Below, piece by piece: positions 1 to 9,934 of a stretch of 64,000 nucleotides of DNA. Both the position numbers and the translations under genes were made by a program. The notes below the pieces were generated by a model. It was given only the letters and a program-made list of their open reading frames with translations. It did not search any database and was not told where the DNA came from. Source of the stretch: Mucilaginibacter tolerans (GTDB taxonomy: Bacteria; Bacteroidota; Bacteroidia; Sphingobacteriales; Sphingobacteriaceae); assembly GCF_030519375.1 (NCBI RefSeq), contig NZ_JAUMKB010000007.1, positions 209,533 to 273,532 on the forward strand, written 5' to 3'. Within the stretch, counting starts at the first letter, position 1; every line of letters begins with the position of its first letter.

Positions 1-1
1 G

Positions 2-1159
2 ATGGATATGCTGATCAAAGAGCAGCCTGATGTGATGATCAATATAGCTGCTTCCCCGTTCGCCTACAATCATGACGAAGAGCGTATAGCTATTCTGAAG
101 GATAATGCTTTGAGGTATCAGCTGCCATTGTTCTATGTAAATCATGTAGGTGCCCAGACTGAATTGATATTCGACGGTGGCTCGCTGATTTTTAATAACA
201 AAGGCGAATTGGTAGATGAGCTGCCTTATTTTGGTGAGACCTTATCTCATTACGAGCTGACGGATAAATCGGAAGTAAAACTGCTACAGCCGTCAACAAA
301 ACGTAATACAAGACAAAGTGATATCGAGCAAATTCATCAGGCTCTGTTATTGGGCATACGTGATTATTTTTATAAGTCAGGGTTTAAGAGTGCGATTTTA
401 GGTTTATCAGGAGGTATTGATTCAGCGGTGGTTTGTGCCCTGGCTGCCGAGGCACTTGGCCCGCAAAATGTGATGGCCGTGTTACTGCCGTCCCGCTTTT
501 CGAGCGATCATTCGATAAAAGACGCTGAAGACCTGGTTAAGAACCTTGGCTGTAAGCACGAGGTCATTCCAATAAGACATGTGACCGAGGCTTTTGAGCA
601 TACACTGCATCCCCAGTTCAATAATCTGCCATTTAATATTGCCGAAGAGAATATTCAGTCGCGAAGCAGGGCTGTTATTTTAATGGCTATGTGTAATAAG
701 TTTGGCTATATTCTGCTAAATACTTCGAACAAAAGTGAGGCTGCAGTTGGATATGGCACTTTGTATGGCGATATGTGTGGTGGCATATCTGTTATTGGCG
801 ATGTTTACAAAACGCAGGTATTTGAGCTTGCCCTGTACCTGAACCGGGATCGTGAGATCATCCCGGTCAATACCATTGTGAAACCGCCATCAGCAGAATT
901 ACGCCCTGACCAAAAGGATACTGACTCATTGCCGGAATATGATATTCTCGATCCAATCCTAATGCAATACGTCGAGAACCGGTGTTCATCGGGCGAGATC
1001 ATTAAAATGGGCTATGACGAACAAACGGTGAGAAGAGTTTTGAGATTGGTAAATTTAGCAGAGCATAAACGTTACCAAACCCCACCGATTTTACGCGTAT
1101 CGCCAAAAGCGTTCGGTATGGGGCGCCGTATGCCGATTGTAGGGAAGTACTTATCCTAA
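2..1159 (+). CDS. nadE: Glutamine-dependent NAD+ synthase, 3' part (5' end outside window)
   Basis: Converts deamido-NAD+ to NAD+ with ATP, taking ammonia from glutamine; this is the last step of NAD synthesis in the cytosol. The visible 385 residues hold the end of an N-terminal nitrilase-type glutaminase domain (VNHVGAQTEL, FDGGS, about residues 45-62) and then the complete synthetase domain with the ATP-pyrophosphatase P-loop LSGGIDSAV near residue 135. LNTSNKSEAAVGYGT and the lysine-rich GRRMPIVGKY end are typical of the family. Two-domain enzymes are usually about 540-680 residues, so the glutaminase start with its catalytic cysteine lies upstream of base 1; the first ATG seen is internal. 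The downstream gene is 80 bp away. Confidence 0.95.
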   Translation: MDMLIKEQPDVMINIAASPFAYNHDEERIAILKDNALRYQLPLFYVNHVGAQTELIFDGGSLIFNNKGELVDELPYFGETLSHYELTDKSEVKLLQPSTKRNTRQSDIEQIHQALLLGIRDYFYKSGFKSAILGLSGGIDSAVVCALAAEALGPQNVMAVLLPSRFSSDHSIKDAEDLVKNLGCKHEVIPIRHVTEAFEHTLHPQFNNLPFNIAEENIQSRSRAVILMAMCNKFGYILLNTSNKSEAAVGYGTLYGDMCGGISVIGDVYKTQVFELALYLNRDREIIPVNTIVKPPSAELRPDQKDTDSLPEYDILDPILMQYVENRCSSGEIIKMGYDEQTVRRVLRLVNLAEHKRYQTPPILRVSPKAFGMGRRMPIVGKYLS

Positions 1160-1239
1160 AAAACTAATGAAAATCTAATTTATAGATTAAACCATTTGAG
1201 CTTAAATTAGTCTAAAGGAATATTAAGGAAATTTTAGCC

Positions 1240-1878
1240 ATGAAATCATCAATTTATCGCGCAATTGGCCTAGTGGCAATTACCGCATTATCCGCATGTA
1301 GTCGTTACGACTATTATACTGCTGGTCTCAACAAAACCAATATGAGCCAGTACCGATCTTTTGCATGGCTCTCTCCGCAAGGTAAAACTGAAGACCGTCC
1401 AACTGCAAGCGCGGTAGCCGATCTTAAAATTAAAGACGCCGCCGTTGCATCACTTACCAATAAAGGTTTAAGGATGCAAAAAAGTAACCCTGACCTGTTG
1501 GTGACCTACACAGCCAAAGTTGGATTGGGTTCTAAAACAGTTTATTATCCAACTTACTATGGCACCGGATTTTACCCTGGTTTCGGTATTGGTTATGGCT
1601 GGGGCTATCGTCCTTACTATTGGGGCTGGGGTGGTCCGGCATTTGTTTATTACGGCGGCATGACGGCAGTTGATAAAGAACATTATAAAGAAGGAACTAT
1701 TATAATCGATCTGATTGATACCCGCAGCCGTAAAGTGGTATGGCGTGGTTTTGGAGTAGGAGAGGTACATCATGATGTTCAGAAGAATATCGATGACATA
1801 CCAAAGATTGTTGAAGGCATTATCAATCAATTAAATACCGGTATACCCGGAAGTATACCCGGAACTAAGGCATCTTAA
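1240..1878 (+). CDS. DUF4136 domain lipoprotein
   Basis: The protein has 212 residues, with a short signal sequence ending in a lipobox-like LSACS (Cys about residue 20), so it is probably a lipoprotein. The body fits the DUF4136 family: an early YRSFAW motif, then DLKIKDAAVASLTNKG and a closing IIIDLIDTRSRKVVWRG segment followed by a helix (IPKIVEGIINQL). A Gly/Tyr/Trp-rich insert (about residues 100-135) separates the halves. Function in this family is unknown; members are found in Bacteroidota envelopes. It stands alone, with a good terminator after it. Confidence 0.85.
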   Translation: MKSSIYRAIGLVAITALSACSRYDYYTAGLNKTNMSQYRSFAWLSPQGKTEDRPTASAVADLKIKDAAVASLTNKGLRMQKSNPDLLVTYTAKVGLGSKTVYYPTYYGTGFYPGFGIGYGWGYRPYYWGWGGPAFVYYGGMTAVDKEHYKEGTIIIDLIDTRSRKVVWRGFGVGEVHHDVQKNIDDIPKIVEGIINQLNTGIPGSIPGTKAS

Positions 1879-1907
1879 CCCCCTGGTAATATTTATTGTT
1901 TTAATTA

Positions 1908-1939
1908 TCCCTGCTATGTGGTGTGGCAGGGATTTTTTT
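1908..1939 (+). terminator. Rho-independent terminator after the DUF4136 gene
   Basis: A 7-bp perfect stem (TCCCTGC at 1908-1914 with GCAGGGA at 1926-1932) is followed directly by a run of seven T. It lies 30 bp after the stop codon. Confidence 0.8.
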
Positions 1940-2056
1940 ATTTAAGGCCGGGTTTAATTTAATGGAAATCGCAGCAATAACAATATTATTACAGCGGGAT
2001 TGGAATAATCATGCCCTCAAATGTAAATCCGGAGAGCCTTTTAATCGTGTAAATAA

Positions 2057-2088
2057 AAATGCTGCAGCGAAATTTCGCTACAGCATTT
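2057..2088 (-). terminator. Hairpin after the first T9SS array gene
   Basis: Almost perfect inverted repeat: AAATGCTG pairs with CAGCATTT and the inner AGCGAAA with TTTCGCT, with one C/A mismatch. It sits 23 bp beyond the stop of the minus-strand gene ending at 2111, and the flanks are A/T-rich on both sides, so it could serve both strands. Confidence 0.65.
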
Positions 2089-2110
2089 GTGAATGGTTAA
2101 TGTATGTATA

Positions 2111-5100
2111 TTATAGTTTGATGAGCTTGCTTTCGCCTACAAAGCTTTGAGTCTTGTTATTCATTACCCTTACAATGTAGATGCCAGGCAATAAGTTGCT
2201 GATATTCCCCTGCCAGGATGTTTGTGACGACATCACCTCTTTCACCACTAATCCGGTACTGCTTACAAATCTGATATTGTAAATGCCTGCGTCTGCGTTT
2301 TGTGATGAGATGGCGAGGCTGACGGTGCTGCCGGCAGGATTAGGATATACACTCAGGTTATGGCTAACGATACTGTTGATGTTAGCATACTGTATAGTTA
2401 CAATGCCCGAGTAAGAAATATTGTTGTTGATGTCCTCTTGTTTCAAACGATAAAGGTTTGTGCCGTTAGCCGGATTCTTATCCAAGAAGCTATAAGTACC
2501 CTGGTCAGCTGCGGTTACACCGCCAAGTATTTGGTAAGTTTCGCCGTTATCGGTGCTTCTTTCAACGGTAAAACGTGTGTAGTTGCCTTCATTTTTGGTA
2601 TTCCAAACTACATTTACCTGGCGAACATTATTTACTTTGTTAGCGTTGAAAGCGGTCAGTTTATAGGCGTAGGCTGCATTTTGACGTACTACAACTACAA
2701 AACGGTTACTGCCAAAGCTTGCAGTATCCTTAGTGCTGATATCGAACAGGTAAGAAGGATTTACTCTCATATCCACAGAATCTTTTCGGTAGTTATCCAT
2801 CAGCCAGATATCGTAAAGTCTTGGTAAACTTCCTAGAGCTTTCAGGCTCATAGTATAAGTCCCGGATGCGGTGGCCGATACGTTTAAGCCGATCCTGGTG
2901 GCAGTTTGTTTTGGTAGCGGCTGATGATTAACCGCCAGAGCAATATGATCACTTGATGAGCTTGATAAGCTTATGGGGGCAAAGCCTTTCATATATAACG
3001 CGTCAGCGCCAAAGTCGAATGTTGTTTTTGCATTCTCATTAAAACAGATCACAATATTTTCGTTGTGAATACTGTCTTTAGTCATTTGTAATTTCAAATA
3101 CTGAGTAACTGCCTGATTTTGTGCAGTCGTGCTCATCAATAACTTTTGCCCGGTAACCTGTGCGCTGGTCTTGGCACTCTCATTAAAAGTCAATGTTGCC
3201 GAAGTATTTAAAGCAATTGCAAAAAAAGCTGAACCGCTTGGAATAACATTGGTGGCAAAGTTTGTATTTAAAGGGCCATTAGCGCCCGAACCGGCATAAT
3301 AAACGCCATAAGAACCATTAGGATTAAGCACTTCGATATAAGTAGCCACATTTGGTCCGTAAATACCATTACTGCTTGACGTTTGGCTGAATTGATCCCA
3401 ATCAATTGAACAAGGATAGGGATTGCCAACCAGGTTAAAGCCGATGACACCTGACGGGGTTGTTGATGTATAGCTCAAATTACTGCTGGTAGGCGTAAAC
3501 CAGTCTTTGAAAGTGATAGTACCCTGGTTTAATGTTCCCACGGAAGTAACAGCAGTGGCCGCTGCAACCGAACCCGCTACGTATGGAGTAGATGTGCTAA
3601 GACCTCCACGGAAGTAACACAGATAACCATTAGCAACCGGAATATTAAATGGACCGCCATCGATATTCAGTGTATAATTAGGAGCAGAACTGATATCTGA
3701 AATTCCTCTGAAGCAGCTGGTTATGAAGGAATTGTAAGTCGGCGTCATGTTCTCGCGAAAAATATACAATGAAGGATTACCCGGCCTGCTTGTCGCTGTT
3801 GTTTGAAAGTTTGTGCCGCTAACATAGGTTGAGTTTAATAAATAATTAATGCTGTAAATATTATTGCCATTGGCAGTAGATGTGTAGACAGGTGAGGATA
3901 ATAGCCTGTAACCACGAACGCCGCTTATGTAACGTTGTACGGAAATGTTTCCTATAACACTGGATGTTGAAGGAATAGCAGCTATCGAGGCTGACCCATT
4001 CGCATCAGATGCAAGTGTGAATGTGCCGTTATTGGTTAACGTGGACGATGCTGATAATGTGATAACCAGGTTTGATGAAGCAGTGATAGAACCATTGGCA
4101 TTAATTACCGAGCTTCCGCCAAGTGTAAGATTACCTGGTCCCTGAATAGTTACGTTGCATGACGTGTTACCCGTGATGCCGCTGGACACGGTTAAAGTTT
4201 GGCCTGAATTAATGGTTAGAACCGGGGAATTGGTTGCTCCAAACTGAATAGCCGCAACTGAAGCGCTGCTGCTGATTGTAGGCTGATTAGCATTGCCACT
4301 GTAGGCGGCTACACCAATTTGAATTGTTTCTCCACTTACCGGTACATGGCCGCCGCTCCAGTTGCTGGTCGTATTCCAGTCGCCTGAGGTGCTACCATTC
4401 CAGTTGTTCAGACATGATAAGGTGATTGTTGTAGAAGCATATCCTGAAGTATTGAATCCGGAGATTGTATAAGTTGTTGGAAGAAACCCAGCAGTAGGAG
4501 TGCCGCTTATAGTACCCGTTGTTTGGTCAAAAACTAAACCTGTTGGAAGCGAGGGACTAATAGTATAACCTGTAAGTATAACCTTCCTGATATTGTTCAT
4601 ACTGCCGTCAATGACGTAACCCGCACCTGTATTATCGATCCACAAGTCCACTGGCTGACTGAATTTAGCTGCTGTGCCAATTCCATCAGCCCATCCTGTG
4701 TTTGTAGAACTACCCGCAATTGTGGTTACAGTTTGATTGGTTGTTATGCTTCTTACGCAAGAGTTATAAAGGTCAGCAACATAAACAACATTGCCGAGCG
4801 TTGCTACGCCCGTAGGATTGTTGAAACGGGCTGCTGTACCAACGCCATCGGCCCAACTACCGGCGGTATTTTGATTGGTAAAAACAGTATTTCCTGCATA
4901 AGTGGTCGTTACGCCTGCCGATGTCACTTTTCTTATAGCATTATTTAAATAATCAGCTACATAAATATCATTATTAGATAGATCTACCTGTACATCATTC
5001 AATTTATAAAATTGCGCCGCTGAGCCTGTTGCATTCACATAACCAGCGGTACTATTACCTGCTATAGTAGTCACAACACCCGCAGGTGTCACTTTTTGAA

Positions 5101-5713
5101 CCTGATTGGCATCCTGCTCCGCTACAATCAGGTTACCTGCATTGTCAAAGCTTAAACCAGAAGCCCCTACAACCAAAGTCACCCAGGTTGTTACCGCACC
5201 TGTGCTCAAATTCATTTTTCGAATAGAATTGTTACCGTAATCAGCAATGTATAGTGTTGTCCCGGCTGCATCGATTGCAATCCCATCCGGCCCCTTGAAT
5301 GAGGCTGCTGTACCGATACCATCCTGGTTGCCGCTTGTTGAGCTACCTGCAATAGTTGTCACCACACCCGCGGGGGTAATTTTACGAATATCGTTATTCC
5401 CATACTCGGCAACATAAATGTTACCATTGGCATCTCCAACTACACCTTCCATATCAGTAAAGCGCGCATTAGTGCCTGTTAAATCAACATGGCCACCCGA
5501 CCAGCCACTAGTATTCGTATTTCCGGCAAGTGTAGTTACCTGCCCGTAAATAGTTGCAGGAACAGGACCACCGCTGTTGGTAATAATTGCTGTGAAGGGA
5601 CTCCCTACCGATAGCGTAGCCGACGGCGACGAATAGGAAATATTTGGAGACTGAGCTTTCACGAAGCTGCTCAATAAAACCAGGATGACCAGGATATGTA
5701 ATAACTGTTTCAA
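2111..5713 (-). CDS. NHL-repeat T9SS cargo protein (array member 1)
   Basis: A 1200-residue secreted protein. Residues 1-20 form a signal peptide (ends VKAQ). The mature protein starts with an NISYSS motif shared by four array members, then about six NHL repeats (roughly 60-380; units such as DANGNIYVAEYGNNDIRKI), a putative-Ig domain (385-435; LPTGLVFDQTTGTISGTPT) and a WNxxxNWSGG segment (440-475). From about 590 on it matches its neighbours: RGYRLLSSPV, NLVGNPYPCSIDW, an Fn3-like VERSTDNG...YRLKQEDINN region (1030-1110) and a type A T9SS sorting domain (1119-1200; SVYPNPAG, ends KLIKL). Such proteins are exported by the Por system and anchored or released at the surface. The start is TTG at 5713. 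Partners and ligand are unknown. Confidence 0.88.
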   Translation of the reverse strand: MKQLLHILVILVLLSSFVKAQSPNISYSSPSATLSVGSPFTAIITNSGGPVPATIYGQVTTLAGNTNTSGWSGGHVDLTGTNARFTDMEGVVGDANGNIYVAEYGNNDIRKITPAGVVTTIAGSSTSGNQDGIGTAASFKGPDGIAIDAAGTTLYIADYGNNSIRKMNLSTGAVTTWVTLVVGASGLSFDNAGNLIVAEQDANQVQKVTPAGVVTTIAGNSTAGYVNATGSAAQFYKLNDVQVDLSNNDIYVADYLNNAIRKVTSAGVTTTYAGNTVFTNQNTAGSWADGVGTAARFNNPTGVATLGNVVYVADLYNSCVRSITTNQTVTTIAGSSTNTGWADGIGTAAKFSQPVDLWIDNTGAGYVIDGSMNNIRKVILTGYTISPSLPTGLVFDQTTGTISGTPTAGFLPTTYTISGFNTSGYASTTITLSCLNNWNGSTSGDWNTTSNWSGGHVPVSGETIQIGVAAYSGNANQPTISSSASVAAIQFGATNSPVLTINSGQTLTVSSGITGNTSCNVTIQGPGNLTLGGSSVINANGSITASSNLVITLSASSTLTNNGTFTLASDANGSASIAAIPSTSSVIGNISVQRYISGVRGYRLLSSPVYTSTANGNNIYSINYLLNSTYVSGTNFQTTATSRPGNPSLYIFRENMTPTYNSFITSCFRGISDISSAPNYTLNIDGGPFNIPVANGYLCYFRGGLSTSTPYVAGSVAAATAVTSVGTLNQGTITFKDWFTPTSSNLSYTSTTPSGVIGFNLVGNPYPCSIDWDQFSQTSSSNGIYGPNVATYIEVLNPNGSYGVYYAGSGANGPLNTNFATNVIPSGSAFFAIALNTSATLTFNESAKTSAQVTGQKLLMSTTAQNQAVTQYLKLQMTKDSIHNENIVICFNENAKTTFDFGADALYMKGFAPISLSSSSSDHIALAVNHQPLPKQTATRIGLNVSATASGTYTMSLKALGSLPRLYDIWLMDNYRKDSVDMRVNPSYLFDISTKDTASFGSNRFVVVVRQNAAYAYKLTAFNANKVNNVRQVNVVWNTKNEGNYTRFTVERSTDNGETYQILGGVTAADQGTYSFLDKNPANGTNLYRLKQEDINNNISYSGIVTIQYANINSIVSHNLSVYPNPAGSTVSLAISSQNADAGIYNIRFVSSTGLVVKEVMSSQTSWQGNISNLLPGIYIVRVMNNKTQSFVGESKLIKL

Positions 5714-5834
5714 TTTCGGATAGATTTAATTCTTAACAACTTATGGGGAATGTGGCAAGCACACTGCTCCCGGTAGTTTTAAGACAAACCGTATGCCACA
5801 TTAATTTATGAGAAATAAATTGCCTGAAACTTTA

Positions 5835-8800
5835 TTACAATTTCACGAACTTGCTTTCGCCTATAAGATTTTGAGTGTTGTGGTTAAATACTTGCAATAT
5901 GTAGGTTCCCGACTGTAAATTTGCCGTACTACCTTGCCAGGATGGCCCTGAAGAGGTTGTTTCCTGAATAATAAGCCCCAAAGTATTGATAACTTTTATG
6001 TCATAAGTTTCAGAATTTGGGGATGTGACATCCATATTTAAGCTAATATTATTGCTCACAGGATTGGGGTATATGTTGATTTTATTCCCCAATTGCTCAT
6101 CACTGAGATTTGAATATTGAATAGTGATAATGTTAGAGTAGGAAATAACATTATTAATATCTTCCTGCTTCAACCTGTAAAGGTTTGTTCCAACGATAGG
6201 GGTGTTATCAAGGAAACTGTAAGTACTTTGCCCGGCTGCCTTTACGTTCCCAAGTATTTGATAGGTATTTCCGCCGTCAGTACTACGTTCAATCGTAAAA
6301 GCAGTATAATTTCCTTCGTTTACAACTGCCCATATCATTTGAACATGCCGCCCCGTGTTTGGGGCCTTAACGGCAGTAAAATTAAGCAGTCGATAAGCGT
6401 AGGCCGGGTTTTGACGAATTACGAGGCTAAACCTATTGCTTCCAAAACTTGCAGTGTCATTTTTATCGATATTAAAACTATAAGTTTTGTTTTGACGCAT
6501 GTCCAGTGAATCCTTCCTGTAAGCATCTATAAGCCATATATCAAACAATTGCGGTATGGCCACCAAATCGCGCAAGCTCAAGGTGTATAAGCCATTGGCT
6601 GTAGCATTCACACGTAGTTTAATCACCCGGCTTTTAGTGTTTGGAAAGGGAATGCTATTGATGCAAAGGGCAAAATTATCCTGTGATTGAGTTGACAAGC
6701 TGGCGCCCCCTGATCCGGGTTTATATAGTGCATCCAGGTCATCGGCATAATTCAACGGTGCCTGATCTTTAAACCGGATTAATGTCTGTTCACTTATGGT
6801 CGAATCCTTGCCGGTTAACTGTAATCTTAGATATTGGTTGTTGATAGTTATCAACGGAGTGCCCATCAATAGCTGAGCTCCGGTTGGCAAAGCGGTTGTT
6901 TTGGCTGACTCGTAAAAAGTTAGTTTAGCACAAGAGCATTTGGCCGTTACAAAAAAACCTTGCCCGCTGGCTATTAAATTACTCACAAATGATTGGCTCC
7001 CCACACCGCCAGACCCTGCAATGTATGAGGCGTACGTTCTGGTTACTTCATCAAAAATATATATACTATTCAGGATTTGATATCCATAAATTCCTGAACC
7101 GGGGCTGGTTTGATATTTATCCCAGTCAATGGAACTCGCGTAAGGGTTACCCACCAAATTATATCCCCGCACGCCGCTGTTGCCGGCTGTGTTGGTATAA
7201 CCAAGGTTGGAGGATGACGGCGTGTACCAGTCTTTCACGGTAATTGAGTCGGTATTTAAAGTACCGGTGGCTGTTAACGTTGCATGCACAGGTATATAAG
7301 ACGGGACAGTTTCTGTGGAAAGCGAGGCAGCATTGCGGTCGCCCCTAAAAAAGAAAAGATAGCCATTGCCGACCGGTATATTGGCGGTCGGATAGGTAGT
7401 ATCGTCCATTCCATAGAGCGGCGTAGTGGAAATATTATTGATACCCTTGAAGGCACTATTAAGGAACGTTGTGTACATCGGGAACGTATTTTCGCGAAAG
7501 AGGTATATCGTAGGGTTGCCCGCTTTATCAAAACCTCCGGATGTACCATTAGTTCCGGTGAGGACACAGGAACTAATCAGATAATTAATGCTGTAAATGC
7601 CGCTTCCCTGGTTAACAGGTGATGACATCAGCCTATAACTACGATGAGGCAATGACCCACCCGACATGAATCGTTGTACACTGACATTTCCGGTGATTTT
7701 GGCTCCGCCGGACAAAGCAGCCACCGTTGCAGATCCAAGCGTATCAGACTTTAGGGTGAGATTGCCGCTTGCAGCAAGTGTACTACCACCAATCATAGTC
7801 AAAACAGAGGTGCTGGATACTGTAAAAGCGCCGGATGACATTGTTTTTGTGCCTGCGCCGCTAAAACTTACGTTGTTGAAATTAGTTCCCGCACTGCTGG
7901 CATCCTGTAATGTTTCTGCGGATGAACCATTGAATAATGTGGTTCCTGTACTTTGGCTGTAAGTACCGCTATTGGTATAATTACCGCTTATTGTAAGGCT
8001 GGCCGTACCCAGAACCAACTTTCCTGAGTTGGTAAGATGACCATTTACGGTAATGGCGCCACCGGTTTGTTTCAGGGAATCAATATTGTTAAAGGTTCCC
8101 GTAATAGTCATGCCACCCGTTGCGCTGCTACCCTGGCTAATAACGCCTGAGTTGGTAACCCCTCCAGAGGCTGTTATTGCCCCGCTGCTGGTTTGTGATA
8201 TAATGCTTGTTGATGATGCATTAGTCAGTAAACCGCTTACTGTGATATTTCCTGTCGTTTGAGTTATTGTACCACTATTGTTTAAAGCTCCTGTAACCGA
8301 TATGCCCCCTGTTGAGCCGCTGCCTTGAGTATAGGTTCCGGCATTGGTAAAGCCGGCGGATGCGGTGATGGCTCCGGTGCTTGTCTGCGATATAATACCT
8401 GTTGTAGCCACATTGGTTACAGCCCCGGTAAAGGTGATGCTGCCACTGCCGGTCTGGTTCAGTGTACCTGCATTACTTGAAGTACCTGTAACCGACATTG
8501 TGCCGGTTCCGCCAAGGTTAAGCGTTGTATTTATATTAGCAGTATAAGTACCCCCTATGGTTACTACAGGACTATTGGTTGCAAAGTCAGCAGTCGGGGT
8601 GCTCGAAACAGAAAGAATAAAGTTATTGCCTATAGTAAGGGCCCCGGCGTCGGCCTTTTTGGTTGACGCACCCGAAAAAACCAGGTTTTGATAGACGGAT
8701 GGAGACCTGTCGAGTCCATTGGCATATTGCCTTGTACCAGCAGCATTATAAGCCGATGATGTGGTGTATACTTCCTGATTGCCGCTTGCACTATAGTTTA

Positions 8801-9647
8801 CCTGGGATGATCCACCTGCCGTACCATAAAAATCAACATATCCGGCATTGCCGTCCAGACTTAAAGGATTCGATCCGTTAAAATATAAAATACTTGTATT
8901 CCCCGAAGACGGATTCATTAAAAACTGAGCGCTGCTTGAGATAGCTGCATAACTAGCCACCAGCGGAATTGTAAATGCTGATAAATTTATATCATTTGCG
9001 TCTACGGTTTGAATAGTATTGCCGACGCTAACCCACCCGCTGTTCAGATTAAAAACAGGGTTATTCACATTAGCCGCAGGGTAAAGAAGGCTAAGTGTAG
9101 CAGAACTTGAAGTGGTGGTCAATACAACTTTCTGAACCACAGTCAATCCTGACAATGAGAAATTCAGGATAGTTTTACTAGTTGTATTAGCTAAGCTAAT
9201 TAACGGAGTAGGAGGGGTAGTACTATCGCCAAGATAAAAGTTAGTGCACAGCATACTGCCTGTACCGGTTATACTGGTCGTTACGCCATTGCCGCTTCCA
9301 TCATTTTTTTGGGTAAAATCACCACTGATAGACACGGCGGCATTTATCGTTAAAGTTACCGTTGATGTCTTGGTGCCAATAATGAGTGTCGCAATACTTA
9401 TAGCGCCGGATATGGTAGGCTGATTGGAGATGGTATTTGACACGCCAATCTGTGCTATATCTGTTGATGCAACCCCGGGGTAATTTGTTGTTTGGGTCAC
9501 CCCGCCAACTTTCCAGTTGCCGGGTGTAATCCAGTTGCCACTGACTGATCCTGTCCAGTCATAAGTAATGGCTGCAGCGTAAGCTTTGAGACATAGCAAA
9601 CACTGCAAAATGCAGGCAACGTAAGTGATCTTGTAAAATGGTTTCAT
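5835..9647 (-). CDS. Repeat-rich T9SS cargo protein without NHL domain (array member 2)
   Basis: A 1270-residue exported protein with an ATG start and a signal peptide ending AYAA (about residue 25). Unlike its neighbours it has no NHL or putative-Ig region. It opens with the WTGSVSGNWITPGNW segment, followed by a long Ser/Thr/Gly/Asn-rich part. Inside that, residues about 376-562 carry short repeats (SGTITQTTGNITVSG type, about 20 residues each) that suggest a beta-solenoid stalk. The C-terminal half, from TGNVSVQRF, is the common module (SYRLMSSPVN, YNLVGNPYASSIDW, VERSTDGG, YRLKQEDINN), ending in a T9SS sorting domain (about 1189-1270; NIYPNPVSNN, ends KFVKL). Likely a surface adhesin or stalk protein; this is inferred from composition only. 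Confidence 0.85.
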   Translation of the reverse strand: MKPFYKITYVACILQCLLCLKAYAAAITYDWTGSVSGNWITPGNWKVGGVTQTTNYPGVASTDIAQIGVSNTISNQPTISGAISIATLIIGTKTSTVTLTINAAVSISGDFTQKNDGSGNGVTTSITGTGSMLCTNFYLGDSTTPPTPLISLANTTSKTILNFSLSGLTVVQKVVLTTTSSSATLSLLYPAANVNNPVFNLNSGWVSVGNTIQTVDANDINLSAFTIPLVASYAAISSSAQFLMNPSSGNTSILYFNGSNPLSLDGNAGYVDFYGTAGGSSQVNYSASGNQEVYTTSSAYNAAGTRQYANGLDRSPSVYQNLVFSGASTKKADAGALTIGNNFILSVSSTPTADFATNSPVVTIGGTYTANINTTLNLGGTGTMSVTGTSSNAGTLNQTGSGSITFTGAVTNVATTGIISQTSTGAITASAGFTNAGTYTQGSGSTGGISVTGALNNSGTITQTTGNITVSGLLTNASSTSIISQTSSGAITASGGVTNSGVISQGSSATGGMTITGTFNNIDSLKQTGGAITVNGHLTNSGKLVLGTASLTISGNYTNSGTYSQSTGTTLFNGSSAETLQDASSAGTNFNNVSFSGAGTKTMSSGAFTVSSTSVLTMIGGSTLAASGNLTLKSDTLGSATVAALSGGAKITGNVSVQRFMSGGSLPHRSYRLMSSPVNQGSGIYSINYLISSCVLTGTNGTSGGFDKAGNPTIYLFRENTFPMYTTFLNSAFKGINNISTTPLYGMDDTTYPTANIPVGNGYLFFFRGDRNAASLSTETVPSYIPVHATLTATGTLNTDSITVKDWYTPSSSNLGYTNTAGNSGVRGYNLVGNPYASSIDWDKYQTSPGSGIYGYQILNSIYIFDEVTRTYASYIAGSGGVGSQSFVSNLIASGQGFFVTAKCSCAKLTFYESAKTTALPTGAQLLMGTPLITINNQYLRLQLTGKDSTISEQTLIRFKDQAPLNYADDLDALYKPGSGGASLSTQSQDNFALCINSIPFPNTKSRVIKLRVNATANGLYTLSLRDLVAIPQLFDIWLIDAYRKDSLDMRQNKTYSFNIDKNDTASFGSNRFSLVIRQNPAYAYRLLNFTAVKAPNTGRHVQMIWAVVNEGNYTAFTIERSTDGGNTYQILGNVKAAGQSTYSFLDNTPIVGTNLYRLKQEDINNVISYSNIITIQYSNLSDEQLGNKINIYPNPVSNNISLNMDVTSPNSETYDIKVINTLGLIIQETTSSGPSWQGSTANLQSGTYILQVFNHNTQNLIGESKFVKL
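7960..8520 (-). repeat. Coding repeat: beta-solenoid-like units in array member 2
   Basis: Encodes residues about 376-562. Units alternate SGTxxQT/ISQTSSGAITASGG and ITVSGxLTN phrases at roughly 20-residue spacing. Two units (ISQTSTGAITASAGFTN and ISQTSSGAITASGGVTN) are nearly the same, which suggests expansion by internal duplication. Divergent copies elsewhere in the stretch make the exact unit number uncertain. Confidence 0.6.
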
Positions 9648-9871
9648 AGGAACGGTTACTTTAATCAGGTCACTAAGAACGTTCTATGTTCCTTGTAACG
9701 AGAAATTTACAATATAGTTACCTAATAATTTAAGTTTACGTTGCGTTTTGAGAAAAAGTTTGGCTTAGTGCACCCGATTTTATACCGTTAAAACACGGTA
9801 TTTTTACACGTTTTTTTCGATTTACACCCTGTTTTATTAACTAATGGATAAAAAATTAAAGGGCATAAACA

Positions 9872-9901
9872 ATAATAGCCTCATTTTCATGAAGCTATTA
9901 T
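9872..9901 (-). terminator. Hairpin after array member 3
   Basis: Stem ATAATAGCCTCA (9872-9883) with TGAAGCTATTAT (9890-9901), one G/T-type mismatch and a 6-base loop. It lies 34 bp past the stop of the minus-strand gene at 9935. The rest of the 9648-9934 gap is A/T-rich and holds no credible gene; it should contain the promoter of array member 2. Confidence 0.6.
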
Positions 9902-9934
9902 CTACAGTTAAAGTGGAGAGAGTCGTGTTTAATT

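Noticed and set aside
1172..1210. Short inverted repeats after nadE
   Set aside because: Arms of 6-8 bp in A/T-rich DNA are expected by chance and no T tract follows a GC-rich stem.
2360..2827. Plus-strand open frame of 155 codons opposite array member 1
   Set aside because: Several long plus-strand frames (also near 7284, 8053, 11796 and 20730) mirror the biased coding of the minus-strand T9SS genes and have no signals of their own.
5749..5802. 9-bp inverted repeat AATGTGGCA/TGCCACATT between array members 1 and 2
   Set aside because: The loop of 36 bases is long and there is no T run, so a terminator role is weak.
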